DNA from: Geosiphon pyriformis
Taxonomy: Eukaryota > Glomeromycota > Glomeromycetes > Archaeosporales > Geosiphonaceae
NCBI GenBank assembly: GCA_016748015.1
Contig: JAAOMT010000659.1
Location: 634,467-698,466, forward strand
DNA: 64,000 nt
Direction: 5' to 3'
The translations under genes and the position numbers were made by a program. Below, one piece after another: positions 31,860-43,700 of the stretch. Each line of letters opens with the position of its first letter. The stretch's first letter is position 1. Under the pieces are notes generated by a model. It made no database searches. It was not told the origin of the DNA and worked only from the letters and a program-made list of their open reading frames with translations.

Positions 31860-32466
31860 TTATCACATGTATTAGCCACTGATGTCATATAATTAGCCAA
31901 CCTATTTTTAGATAGTAATCATTGACCTGGTCATTAACCACTTTTCATAGCTATATAAGCAATGAGTTTCTTAGCTATAGAAAAGTATGTTTCCAACAAT
32001 CAAAGAAATATAATAAAACAACTTTCATTTCAAACATTCTCTTATCATTAATTTTTCTTTCCCTACCTTCAAGTATCTGAACATCTTTTAGATAAAAGAT
32101 TTCTTGTTGATGTTTATCTGCCTTTTTCTGAAACAATTAAACAAAGTATTTGAAAATTATTGAATAAAACATGACTAAAAAGCACATCTGATACTTGATA
32201 TTGAATTCTAAGAGTGCCAATGTGAGGCATAGAATTATACCAAGTGTAATCATTTGTTGACAATACGGACTATCTCTCTATCTTCAGATTTTCCAGTAAT
32301 CTTTGAAAAGTATAGCAACTGAGATATTTTATAAGACTGATCTCGCACATTGAATCCATACTCATTCAATTCGCTCATTGAAGTTGAATTCTCTTTGATT
32401 ATTTCCATCACTCTACAATTCTGTTCTCTATTGCTATCCGTTAGCTTGTTACTTCAATCTGTAACA
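31829..32466 (+). repeat. 3' LTR of copy C (638 bp)
   Basis: Begins TGTTATGATTAAAAC and ends CAATCTGTAACA. It is shorter than the 5' LTR by 84 bp because the U3 array near 31917-31942 has about two 12-bp units instead of about nine. Confidence 0.93.
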
Positions 32467-32470
32467 GTAG
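32467..32470. repeat. Right TSD (GTAG) of copy C
   Basis: GTAG; LINE-2 RNase H-proximal sequence resumes (GTAGAATTCCC). Confidence 0.9.
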
Positions 32471-33808
32471 AATTCCCAAATGGTTTAAGATTTTAGAGTC
32501 TACAATCATTATGGATGAGTACAAGAACATTAATATAGTACAATATAAAGTATTAGGAATGCACAAACTGACTAACCAAATCCCAGATGATTTTGAAATG
32601 ATGCAAAAAGATACCATTTACATCCATATTTCTGACACTTTATTATCACAGTGGAGGGGTGTATGAGAGACATTGAGGTTCAAAAAAAAAATAAAAATAT
32701 CAACAGATGGCTCAATGGTAAAAGCTGGCTCTAAGAATACAAAAGAAGAGGCTGCTTTCATAACACATAGAATAGAGGCCAAATTTGGTATAGCAGTTGA
32801 TAGAACATTATTGTCAACAAAAACAGAGGCAAAGACTGTGTTATTGGCTTTGGAAGCAGTATCTTACAAATGCAAACTAATGATAAACACAGATAGTCAA
32901 GTAGTAATGTCAATGGCTCAGAAGTGATTGTCTAAAGATGTACCCTTGTCTATTAGAAATTAGCTTAAAACTCCAAACTGGTACACATGGAATGCAATCA
33001 AAACAATTATTAGTGAAAAGAAGATTGATCTCAACATAAACAAAGTGGCTGCTCATACTGATGTATTGGAAAATGAAAAGACTGACAAACTAGCCAAAGT
33101 GTCTACCATTCTTGATACTGTAAAGTAGACCTACAATGCTAAGGAAACTGCATATATTTTTTTTGCAAAGGAGTTGAATTGGATTTGAATATTAGACATT
33201 TTTTAAGCAAACAGACTAGTCTTCAAGCAGCATTGAATTGGACAGACAACAACAAAGTCCAAGAGTCAATAGCAGTTTTAGACCAAGATATAGATTGAAT
33301 GTGCACAACCAAGATCTGAAACTGGAATAGAAAAATGTCATCAGGCTTCACCTCAGCTGGTTTGTCAGTGATGTGAACATTTCTTATGAAATTATTTCAC
33401 AATATGCTGCCAATTGTAAAGGTGCTATACAACCAATGTCCTCTTGTGTACTTAAACAATCTTTGCAAAATATGTCACAGGAAAGTGGAAACCAACCAAC
33501 ACTTTTGGGAATGCTCTCTGAATACCCAAGAGAGCAAAATACTGATTAATGATGTAAGAAACAGGTGAATACAGTGCCTATCATAGGCTGTGGGAGGTAA
33601 ATGAAAATTCTTAAACACTAATGAAAAGATTGTACTGTTTAGTAAATATATTATGTTATCATTCAACATAGATTTGCTATGTAAAAGATTGGTCAATAAG
33701 CAATTTAGGAGAATTAATGCTTTTGCTGACATCAACCTAAAAACTAGCAATAATGTATTAATTAAAGTGTGTAAATGGGCAGTTACTCAAGCAAGAAATA
33801 GATTGTGA

Positions 33809-34195
33809 GAAGAACAGTACAGATTGCAAACTGAGTAAGAAAAATCCAAGAGTATTGATAACAAAGTCAAGAAAAATCCATATGATGGCTTCAACATATA
33901 TAACACATCAAGGGATGACAATAGGGATACTGGCAAACACATAGTAGGAATAGGTAACAATATGTAATAATATATTAACTAGTGTTTTTTGTAATAAGAG
34001 TATCTTGTATAGTAGTGTGATACTCCATAGATTTTCTGGTTATACTAGCATGTAGTTAGACATAACCACTTAGTGGTTAACCACATTTTGTAATCTAGAT
34101 TATTGGATGAGTTGGCTTTATGAAAAGGTCATGCTCTGTGAATGTGACTAAACTAATAAAAGACCAGCATGGCTACATGTTAACAAAAAAAAAAA
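33809..34195 (+). other. LINE-2 3' region, UTR and A tail
   Basis: Degraded equivalent of the LINE-1 post-TGA extension (to about 34056, TSM-TAG), then the shared 3' UTR and A tail ending at 34195 before the TSD. Confidence 0.78.
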
Positions 34196-34210
34196 ATGAA
34201 AAAGCCATAT
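34196..34210. repeat. Right TSD of LINE-2
   Basis: ATGAAAAAGCCATAT, identical to 16588-16602. Confidence 0.9.
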
Positions 34211-34269
34211 CTTTAAGTATAATTAAACTAATAAAAGACCAGCATGACTACATATTAACAAAAAAAAAA
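34211..34269 (+). mobile_element. LINE-X 3' tail, right piece
   Basis: Continues the LINE tail after the LINE-2 insertion (CTTTAAGTATAATTAAAC, AATAAAAGACC) and ends in an A run. Family A RNase H sequence follows at 34270, so LINE-X itself inserted into Ty3 copy D. Confidence 0.85.
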
Positions 34270-35189
34270 TCAAGCCTTAATTTGGTTGCACAACAAAAAG
34301 AAACTAGAACATAAACGGATAACTTACTAAATACTCTATTTAAATAAATTTGACTATAACATTCAATACCACAAAGGAGCAAATCATCAAAACACTGATG
34401 CTTTTTCTAGACTTACTATTCAGTGACAATACAATCTCTCAATCAAACCAGTAACTCCTTCACAAATAAACACAATAATAGACTTAAACAACTACTCTGT
34501 CTTAATAGAATTTTTGAGTAAAGGACAATACTCACTAAATTACACTCAACAGCAAAGAAAACATTTGCACAAACAATTAAATTTCTATTTGATTTGCCAG
34601 AACCAGTTATATAAAAGAAACAGACAAGATTCTAACTGCCCCCAAAGAGTCATAAAATTTGAAGAAAAAGAAATTGTGATTTATAATATGCATACTAATC
34701 CATTAGCTGAACACTTTGGAAAAACAAAAACAATTCAGAAAACTTTAGCTCACTATTATTGGCCTACTTTGGGAAAAGATATTGCTGAGTACATAAAAAC
34801 CTGTGATATTTGCCAAAGAAGAGAAAAATCCAATCAAAAAAAAATATCTGTTGGCCAATCATTTGACAGAATTGGCATAGATGTTGTTAGACTTTTAACA
34901 ATAACTCCTAATGACAACAGATACATTATCACAGCTACTGACTATTTTATAAAGTGGGTAGAAGCAAGAGCCATCTCAGACCAAACAGCAGTCTCAATAG
35001 CCAATTTTATTTATGAAGATATTATTTGCCACCATGGCTGCTCCAAAGAACTTTTATCTGACAGAAGAAGAGCTTTTCTCAGTACACTAGTTAAAAAACT
35101 GTGTAGAAAAATAGGAATATGTCATAAACTTTTCTTTTCTTATTATTCTCAAACAAATGGCCTAGTAAAACGTTTTAATAGAACACTAT
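34270..35189 (+). pseudogene. pol: Ty3 copy D: RNase H end and integrase fragment
   Basis: Starts within the RNase H C-terminus (CAAGCCTTAATTTGG) and runs into integrase. Zinc domain: HTNPLAEHFGKTKTI and CDICQRR. Core: IGIDVVRLLT, ATDYFIKWVEAR, LSDRRRAFLS and GLVKRFNRT, where the catalytic Glu is Lys. The frame 34514-35197 is open for 227 codons, the longest open integrase in the window. It is cut at 35189 by an LTR. It is flanked left by the LINE-X tail. Confidence 0.85.
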
Positions 35190-35856
35190 TGTTATAGTTG
35201 AAACCTACACTTTTTATTAATTATTACATATATTAGCCACTGATATTATATAAATTAGCCACTCTATTTTTAGAAAGTAATCATTGACCTAATCAATGAC
35301 CTAACTGTTGACCTGATCATTGATCACTTTTGATAGCTATATAAGTATTGAATCTTTTAGCTGTAGAAAAATATGTAAAAAAATTAAGAATCAAGTAAAT
35401 AAAATAACAACTTTCATCTCAATCACTTTCTTATCACTAAAATTCACTTTTTCTATCTTCAAGTATCTGAACATCTTGGGATAAAAGATATTTGTTGGCC
35501 TTTACCTATCCTTTTCCTGAAACATGTAATTACAATATTTGAAGATTATTGAATAAAACATGACTGAAGAATACATCTGATACCTGGTATTGAATTCTAA
35601 GAGTGCTAACATAAGACATAGAATTATACCAGACGTGATCATTTGTTAACAGTACAGACTATCTCTCTACTTTTAGATTCCCCGGTTATCTTTTGAAAAG
35701 TACAGTAACTGAGATATTTTATGAGACTGATCTCGCACATTGAATCCATACTCATTCAATTCACTCTTTGAAATTGAATTTTTTTTGATTCCTTTTATCA
35801 CCCTACAATCCTGTTCTCCCTTGCTATCCATTAGCTTGTTACTTCAACCCATAACA
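35190..35856 (+). repeat. Family A LTR 1 of a tandem pair
   Basis: Begins TGTTATAGTTGAAACC inside integrase copy D and ends CAACCCATAACA. No internal element sequence follows; one base (A) separates it from a second LTR. No matching TSD can be assigned. Confidence 0.88.
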
Positions 35857-35857
35857 A

Positions 35858-36499
35858 TGTTATAGTTGAAACCTATACTTCTTATTAATTATCACATGTA
35901 TTAGCCACTAATGTCATATAATTAGCCATTCTATTTTTAGATAGTAATTATTGACCTAATTATTAACCACTTTTAATAGCTATATAAGTGATGAATCTCT
36001 TAGCTGTTGAAAAAAATGTAAGAATTAAAAAAAGAAAAAAAATAAAATTACAACTTTATCTCAATCTTTTTTTTCTTATTAATTTTTTTTTTCTTACCTT
36101 CAAGTATCTGAACATTTTAAAGATAAAAGATTATTTATTGGTTATTCCCTACCCTTTTTTTGAAATGTGTAATTGTAGTATTTGAAGATTATTGAATAAA
36201 ACATAACTGAAAAATACATCTAATACCTGATATTGAATTCTAAAAATGCTGGCATAAGGCATAAAATTATACTAGTGTGTAATCATTTGTTAACAGTATA
36301 GACTATTCCTCTATTTTCAGATTCCCTGATTATTTTTGAAAAGTATAGTGACTGAGATATTTTATGAGACTGATCTCGCACATTAAATCCATACTTATTT
36401 AATTCACTCTTTAAAGTTGAATTCCTTTTGATTTCTCTTGTCATCTTACAATCCTATTTTCCCTTGCTATCTGTTAGCTTGTTACTTCAATCTGTAATA
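35858..36499 (+). repeat. Family A LTR 2 of a tandem pair
   Basis: Begins TGTTATAGTTGAAACC and ends CAATCTGTAATA. The right flank is the opposite-strand pol of copy E. It is A+T-enriched relative to the LTRs of C and J. Confidence 0.85.
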
Positions 36500-37423
36500 G
36501 TATAAAAAATAAAAAGTTGGTTCAAGTTAAGTTGTTTGAGAATTGGTTCAATAACAAGTTTTTTTTCAGAATTTCAAAAGCTTTTTGTTGATGAGTGCTC
36601 TAGTGATAATTAACATTTTTTCTAAGTAACTAATTAAGATGAAAGATGATTTTGGAGAAATTCTTAATAAATTTACAATAGTAAGAAGCCAATTCAAGGA
36701 AAGAGCATAATTCAAGAACATTTATTGGTTGTTTAATGTTTTGAACTTTTTCAACTTTAGCTAGGTTAAAGAAAATTTCATCTTTTGTAATTAAATAACC
36801 AAAAAACTGGGTGGATTGTCATCCAAAGAAAAATTTAATTGGGTTGATCTTAAGGCCAGCATTTCTAAAGAGATTAAAAACCTTTTGCAAGTGTTTAAAA
36901 TGTTTATCTCAGGTTTTTGAGTATATTATTATGTCATCTAAGTAAACCAGAACAAAGTTTTCTTTTACTGATTTAAATACTTTGTTTATTAGGTGTTGAA
37001 AGGTGGAAAGAGCATTGATGAGACCAAAAAGCATCACTGTGAATTCATAAGTGCCATACTTGGTAATGAAAGCAGTTTTCTTTCTGTTTTTTGGATCCAT
37101 TTCTACTTACCAAAATCTAGCAGTTAAGTCAATAGTTGAAAAGAAAGCAGCATCATTGAATTTATCTAATATTGTATCAATTTTGAAGAGTGGGTACATG
37201 TTTCTTATAATGATGGCATTTAATTAGTAGTAGTCAACACAAAAGCATAGGGTTCTACTTTTTTTGGATACCACTACAACTGAAAAAGCCCATTTACTCT
37301 TGGTTTCTTGTATGAATTCAAGATTTTTTATCTGGTTTATCTCTTTTTTGATGAACTCATCATTGTGTTAATTGGATTGATAAGGCTTCAAATAGATGAG
37401 ACAGGTTTTTTTTGTGGTAATAA
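36500..37423 (-). pseudogene. pol: Ty3 copy E, RT/RNase H segment
   Basis: Minus-strand family A pol from the RNase H start back to the RT N-terminus. A short clear stretch at 37100-36909 reads [13 protein letters not shown] and [11 protein letters not shown], keeping YLDD. The rest is riddled with stops and A+T changes. It is interrupted on the right by Ty3 copy F and continues at 45791. Confidence 0.8.
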
Positions 37424-38102
37424 TGTTATGGTTGAAACTTATACTTCTTATTAATTATCACATGTATTAGCCACTGATGTCATATAAATTAGCCACTCTA
37501 TTTTTGGAAAGTGATTATTGACCTGATCAATGACCTGACTGTTGACTTAATCATTGACCTAATTATTGACCACTTTTGATAACTATATAAGTGATGAATC
37601 TTTTAGCTATAGAAAAACATGTAAGAATCAAAGAAATAAAGAAATAAAATAACAACTTTATCTTAATCCTTCTCTTATCACTAATTTCTCTTTCCCTATC
37701 TTCAAGTATTTGAACATCTTAAAAAATAAAAGACTACTTGATGGCATTTACCTATCCTTTTCCTGAAACATGTAATTGCAGTATTTGAAGATTATTGAAT
37801 AAAACATAACTGAAGAGCATATCTGATACTTGATATTGAATTCTAAGAGCATTGATGTGAGGCATAGAATTATACCAAGTGTAATCATTTGTTGACAGTA
37901 CAAACTATCTCTCTACCTTCAGATTCACCAGTTATCTTTTAAAAAGTATAGCAACTGAGATATTTTATGAGACTGATCTTGCACATTGAATCCATACTTA
38001 TTTAATTCACTCTTTAAAGTTGAATTCTCTTTGATTATTTCCATCACTCTACAATCTTGTTTTTTCTTGCTATCCATTAGCTTGTTATTCCAACTCATAA
38101 CA
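37424..38102 (+). repeat. 5' LTR of copy F (679 bp)
   Basis: TGTTATGG to CATAACA, with about five 12-bp units near 37507-37570 and the TATA-like ACTATATAAG at about 37582. Putative primer site TGGTGCTCTTTGTGAGG at 38109-38125 differs from copy C by two C-to-T changes. Confidence 0.9.
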
Positions 38103-38154
38103 TAAAAGTGGTGCTCTTTGTGAGGTTTTCAAAATCCATTTTATTTCTTATTGT

Positions 38155-39707
38155 ATGGGTGATTATTCATACCTGCCACAACAATTAGAAGAATACTTTG
38201 AAGCACACAACAAAAATGATCTAGACTTTATTGAACTTAATCCTTTGTCTTTCTGCTTGATTTGCTTCCCTATTGAAAAACAATTTAGCAGACAATTCCA
38301 AGACTTTTGAAACTTGTTCCTGAATAAGCATTTAGCTGAAATCTACACAGTTTATACAACCTATTACTTTAACCAAGCTTATTCTGAAGACAACTTTGAA
38401 GAAAAAAACAACAATATCAATCAGCTTTTATATTCTACAACCTTTGAACAACAGCCTCCTGATTTCGAATATCTGAATCATCAAATCCACATTTGGATTG
38501 CTGCCCATCAATTAACTGAAACTTCTCTTAAAACAGAAGAAAAAAGCTATCAAACCACTCCCATTTTTGATCTCTTTTCAAGTAAATCAGAACATTTCAC
38601 ACAAACAGTTATACTTGAACCAATGACTCAAGACCCTCTACAACAAAACATTCTGATTGCCTTTCAAGGTATACAAACTGCTTTAGGGCAAAGAAACAAC
38701 AACCCATTACTATTATTCAGAGATGATGCCCAAGATCCAATTGAATGACTGAATGACTTTAAGAGAGCTGCCACAGCAAACCAATATAATAATGAATACA
38801 AGTTTCAAATTGTTGGTGGCTACCTTCAAGGCTTTTCTGCTACTTGGTTCTCACAAGAAACCAATACCAATGCTTAGCAAAAAATCATTAGATAGACACT
38901 GGCAAATGCTAAAGAAGACAACACCTCTTTCATTGCCCAGTTTGAAATGAAATTTAGAACTTCCATCTTAATCTTAAAATGGTGTATAAAATTAGAAAAA
39001 AGAACTCAAGGCCCTGGTAAGATTGTGACAAAATATGCCAAAGCAATAAGAAACTCATTAAACAGGTAGACTCTAAAAGAAATTGAACAGAAAAGCAGAA
39101 AATACATTTCTTCATAAAAGGACTGAGAACTGATCTATCATATGCTCTTTGGCCCCTCCTGGCCTTGAAAGATAATCTTACAATAAATATGGCCATTGAA
39201 CTTGCTCAGAGAATAGAAAACAATCAAAGAATGCATCTAGAATCCACACTTTCAGTTTTTGCTCCTGCTCTTGTTATGGCTCTTGCTTCTCAAATGGCTG
39301 CTACCTCTTTTGCTGTTCAAACTTAAGACCCAAATGAACAGTTAATAGATAGACTTATAGCTAATCTTGTCTGGCTATTAGAATCATTAGCCCAAGCAGT
39401 CAGAGACAACCAACAACCCCAAAGACCCAGATTTGAATCCTGTTTCAATCAGCTCCAGCAACCACCATATCAAAGACAATAAAATTATGATCCACCTGTG
39501 TGCTATTGCTGTGGACTAACTGGACACTTTTCCAGAGACTGTAACAATTCTCCATTGCCCCCTCCAGTTCCTAAAAATAATGACATCCAGAATAACAGAC
39601 CTAACAACAATAATGTTTCCAATCAAAGACCCAATCATGTCAACATTAATTTTTTTGGAGAAGATCCCTTAGTTGAAGCCACTGTTTATTAGCCTTTAAA
39701 CTGGTAG
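38155..39707 (+). pseudogene. gag: gag of copy F, broken
   Basis: ATG 38155 is followed by the family start (GDYSYLPQQ). It is open from 38314 to 38748, then interrupted by TGA where C has Trp, further stops, and a frame change before 39498. The zinc knuckle CYCCGLTGHFSRDC (39501-39542) keeps all four ligands. A TAG at 39690-39692 precedes the natural gag TAG 39705-39707. Confidence 0.85.
39695..39707 (+). promoter_or_regulatory. Programmed -1 frameshift site of copy F
   Basis: T-TTA-AAC at 39695-39701 in gag phase, then TGG TAG. The following CTGGTAGGC and GCCAACCAG blocks are kept. Confidence 0.75.
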
Positions 39708-40075
39708 GCACATCTCCAAAGAGTGAAAGTGCAAGCCAACCAGAAGAAAACCCCTTTTATGCTTTTAACCTAACTGATAATGATCATGACATGAATGAAT
39801 TAGCAATCAACACTTCTGAATCAACAAGAAAGAAGAAGAAAGCCAAGGTTGATTTCGTTCTAGATCCAAAGAAAGCATCTATATCAACTGCTGATAACAA
39901 TGAACCACCAAAGACTAAAGTTTTTAAAAATCCTCCAAAGTTAGAATCTCCAGAAATTATACAAAAATCTGGACCCTATTCTGTTGTCAAAGATCTCATA
40001 GAAATGTCTGCACACATTACATTTGGCCAACTGATGATCCATTCACAGTTTAGAAAAAATCTTTGCAAATCATTG

Positions 40076-40079
40076 ATAC
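40076..40079. repeat. Left TSD (ATAC) of solo LTR
   Basis: ATAC, repeated at 40746-40749. Confidence 0.85.
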
Positions 40080-40745
40080 TGTTACAGATTGGAGTAACAA
40101 ACTAACAGATAGCAAGGAAAAACAGGATTGTAGGGTAATAGAAATAATCAAAGAGAATTCAACTTCAATGAGCAAATTGAATAAGTATGGATTCAATGTG
40201 CAAGATCAGTCTTATAAAATATCTCAGTTGCTATTCTTTTCAAAGATAATTGGGAAATCTGAAGGTAGAGGGATAATCTATACTGTCAACAAATAATCAT
40301 GCCTGGTATAATTCTATGTTTCATGTCAGCACTTTTAGAATTCAATATCACATATTAGATGTACTTTTTAGTCACATTTTATTCAATAATTTTCAAATGC
40401 TACAATTACACATTTCAGGAAAAGGGTAGGAAATAACCAACAAGTAATTTTTTATCTTTAAGATGTTCAGATACTTGAAAGTAAGAAAAGAGAAATTAGT
40501 GATAAGAGAGAGATTGAGATGAAAGTTGTTATTTTATTTATTTGATTTCTTTGATTTTTATATGCTTTTTTACAGCTAAGAAATTCATTGTTTATATAGC
40601 TGTCAAAAGTGGTCAATAATTAGGTCAATGGTCAGATTATTGATAGGTCAATGATTACTTACTAAAAATAGAGTGGCTAATTTATGTGACATCAGTGGCT
40701 AATACATGTAATAATTAATAAGAAGTATAAGTTTCAACTGTAACA
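40080..40745 (-). repeat. Solo family A LTR inside copy F pol (666 bp)
   Basis: Plus strand starts TGTTACAGATTGGAG and ends CAACTGTAACA, so the LTR is on the minus strand. The host pol reading continues on both sides and ATAC flanks it. A lone LTR with a TSD indicates full insertion followed by LTR-LTR recombination. Confidence 0.93.
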
Positions 40746-40749
40746 ATAC
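40746..40749. repeat. Right TSD (ATAC) of solo LTR
   Basis: ATAC, identical to 40076-40079. Confidence 0.85.
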
Positions 40750-43700
40750 TAAAAAAGAAGACACCAAAAACCAATAAACACTCTCATTAAGCTGGACTTG
40801 CTAATAATAGCAATGCCATCCCTCTGATTTGTAAAGCCCAAGTGGCTGGTTACTTCATTGATTTGATTCTAGACAGTAGATAATCTGTTAGTGTAATTGC
40901 CAAACACTTTTTTGAAGCAATTGGCAGAAAAATTGATGAGCCTTTTACAAGACCAATAACCAATGTACATAATGACAAGAAAAAAGGTCTGGGCATAGCC
41001 AAAGCTATTTCTGTCCACATTAATGATATCAGCATTGAAACTGACATGAAAGTATCTAAAGTAAAAGAATACACCATAATTGTTGGCAATAAGTAGCTTA
41101 AAAAAGCTAAAACACTACTTGACTATAAGCTTTGTGAGCTAATCATTAGATGTAATGAAAAACCCATTGTAGTTAAGTGTTGTCACTGGACAATCCCTCC
41201 AGTACCCAAGCAAAACCAAGAAAAAAAACAATCAGACGAATCAGATGATGATGAGAATAATAATAAAGATCAAGAAAAACAAGAAAAAACTGCTGAACTT
41301 GTCTATACCATCTTCACCAGCAATGCCAAATCACTGGACAATATTAAAGTTGACAAAGAAGGAATTATAGTAAATAGCAAGCTGATCTGCTAGCTCTACT
41401 ATGATATCCTCAGAAGAACTTTTGACAAAAAACCTAACAAGAAAGCCAAATACAATTATTGGTGGCATGGTCTTTGTGCATGGTGCTGGTGTAATAAACT
41501 TTTGTATTTACCAAGTGATGAATGCAAATCCTGCCTAATTTATTACAAAGATTGGGAACCAATTAGCTTAATACTTTGAGAAGAACTTAAAGAAATACAA
41601 AAGTCCTTTGAGAATGAAACACCTGAAATCTAATCATTAGTTATAGAACAAAAAAAACTTTCTCTTGAAGAAAGAAAAGTGAACATTGAAAATCTGTTGG
41701 CTAAAAATAGTCCAGTTATATCAAAAGAAGATAATATCCCTAGACAAACCCATGTGATACAACACACTATCACCACCAAAGAAACTTGTCCCATCCATTT
41801 AAAGCCTTATTAATCCAATTAATACAATAATGAGTTTATCAAGAAAGAGATAAACTGGATGAAAGATCTTGGATTCATACAAGAAACCAAGAGTGAATGG
41901 GCTTTCCCAATTGTAGTGGTATCCAAAAAAGGAGGAACTCTACACTTCTGTGTTGATTATTGCCAACTAAATATTATTACTATAAGAGACATATACCCAC
42001 TTCTCATAATTGATAAAATGCTAGATAAATTCAATAGTGCTGCTTTTTTCTCAACCATTGACTTAACTGCTGGATTCTGGCAAATAGAGATGGATCCAGA
42101 AAACAGAAAGAAAACTGCCTTCATCACCAAGTATGGCACCTATAAATTCACAGTCATGCCTTTTGGTCTTATTAATGCTCCTCCCACTTTTCAATGCCTG
42201 ATAGACAAAGTATTTGAATCAGTAAAAGAAAACTTTGTTCTGGTCTACTTAGACAACATAATGGTCTACTCAAAAACCTGGGATAAACACCTTGAACATT
42301 TACAGAAGATTTTTGACTTGCTTAGAAATGCTGGCCTTAAGATAAATCCAATCAAATCTTTCTTTGGACACTAATTCACCCAGTTTCTTGGTCATTTTAT
42401 TACAAAAGATGGAATCTTCCCTGACCCAGCTAAAGTTAAAAAAGTTCAGAACATTAGACAATCAATGAATGTTTCTGAACTATGCTCTTTTCTTGGTTTG
42501 GTCTCTTACTATCACAAATTTGTCAAGGATTTCTCCAAAATTGCCTTTTCTCTTAATCAGCTACTCAAGAAAAATGTCAATTATTACTGGAGCACTCATT
42601 AACAAAAAGCTTTTGAATTTCTGAAGGAAAAACTTGTCACTAAACCAATTCTCAAGCAATCTGATTTGGACCAACTTTTTATTTTTACACTGATACATCT
42701 GGCTATAGACTTGGTGCTGTTTTTTTATAGAAAAATGAAAATGGCAGAGAACATGTTATAGCATATGCCAGTAGATCCCTTACACCAACAAAAAAGAACT
42801 ATTCAGTTACTAAACAAGAATGTTTAACAGTAGTTTGGGCTATCAACTACTGAGATCAATATCTTCTTGGTACAAAATTCTTAGTGGTAACAGATCATCA
42901 AGCCTTGGTTTGGCTGTGCAAGAAAAAAAAGCTGGAACACAAACAAATAACTCGCTGAATACTCCACTTGGATGAATTTGACTATGATATTTAACACCAC
43001 AAAGGAGCAAATCATCAAAATGCTGATGCTTTATCTAGACTTACCATCCAGTGACAGTACAACTTCTCAAACTAAACCAACTTAATTATTAGTAACTCCT
43101 TTATAAAACAAACATAATAATGGACTTGGACAACTACTTTGCCTTAATAAAATTTTTAGGTAAAGGACAATACCCACCTAAATACACTCGACAGCAAAAA
43201 AAACATTTGCACAAACAATCAAATTTTTATTTGATTTGCCAGAACCAATTATACAAAAGAAACAGAAAAAATTCTGACCACTCTCAAAGAGTTATTAGAT
43301 TTGAAGAAAAAAAAATTGTAATATACAACATACACACTGACCCATTAGCTGGACACTTTGAAAAAACAAAAACAATTCAGAAAACTTTAGCTTGTTATTA
43401 TTGGTCTATCTTAGAAAAAAACATTGCTAAATACATCAAAATTTGTGACATCTGCCAAAGAAAAAACAAACCCAATTGCAAAGAAAATATCTATTCAATT
43501 TCTGTTGGTCAATCATTTAACAGAATTGGTATAGATGTTGTTAGATCTTTAACAATAACTCCTAATGGCAACAAATACATTATTACAGCTACTGACTATC
43601 TTACAAAATGAGTAGAAGCAAGAACCACCCCAGACCAAACAGCAGTTTCAATAGCCAATTTTATTTATAAAGATATTATCTGCTGTCATGGCTGCTCTTA

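Larger units (their letters stand above)
24781..32466 (+). mobile_element. Ty3/Gypsy copy C, complete (7.7 kb)
   Basis: A complete family A element: 5' LTR, primer site, gag, -1 frameshift site, pol, ORF3, polypurine tract and 3' LTR, flanked by a 4-bp TSD within LINE-2 ORF2. It is the best reference copy in the window, but gag and pol carry several stops and an integrase deletion. The two LTRs differ by 84 bp, mostly in the 12-bp repeat array. Confidence 0.95.
21444..33808 (+). pseudogene. LINE-2 ORF2 (APE endonuclease, RT, RNase H), split by Ty3 copy C
   Basis: The start ATG is 21444. The endonuclease domain is uninterrupted for 258 codons to 22220 (TVNVRRLNN, VTETKIT, GLYMSAS, ADNLNEDL, STDYKAV); the His of the usual SDH motif is Tyr here, whereas LINE-1 keeps STDHKAV. 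RT follows in pieces (22347-23147; 23369-24037), keeping LAFVDDTVWIA at about 23810-23835. The Ty3 insertion lies after 24780; RNase H resumes (ISTDGSMVKAGS, about 32697) in the frame predicted once the insertion and one TSD copy are removed. The C-terminal CKICHRKVETNQHFWEC lies near 33465-33515. It ends at TGA 33806-33808, the same position as in LINE-1. Many stops. Confidence 0.83.
16603..34195 (+). mobile_element. LINE-2: full-length LINE carrying two nested insertions
   Basis: LINE-2 is bounded by a 15-bp TSD (16588-16602 and 34196-34210). It is interrupted by the ORF1-only element (16734-19171) and by Ty3 copy C (24781-32466). Removing these and the extra TSD copies leaves about 7.4 kb: 5' UTR, ORF1, ORF2, 3' UTR and A tail. 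ORF2 stays in frame across the copy C site. Stops show it is dead. Confidence 0.9.

Noticed and set aside
35190-36499. Tandem LTR pair as a small complete element (LTR-short internal-LTR)
   Set aside because: Only one base separates them and no primer site or polypurine tract lies between.
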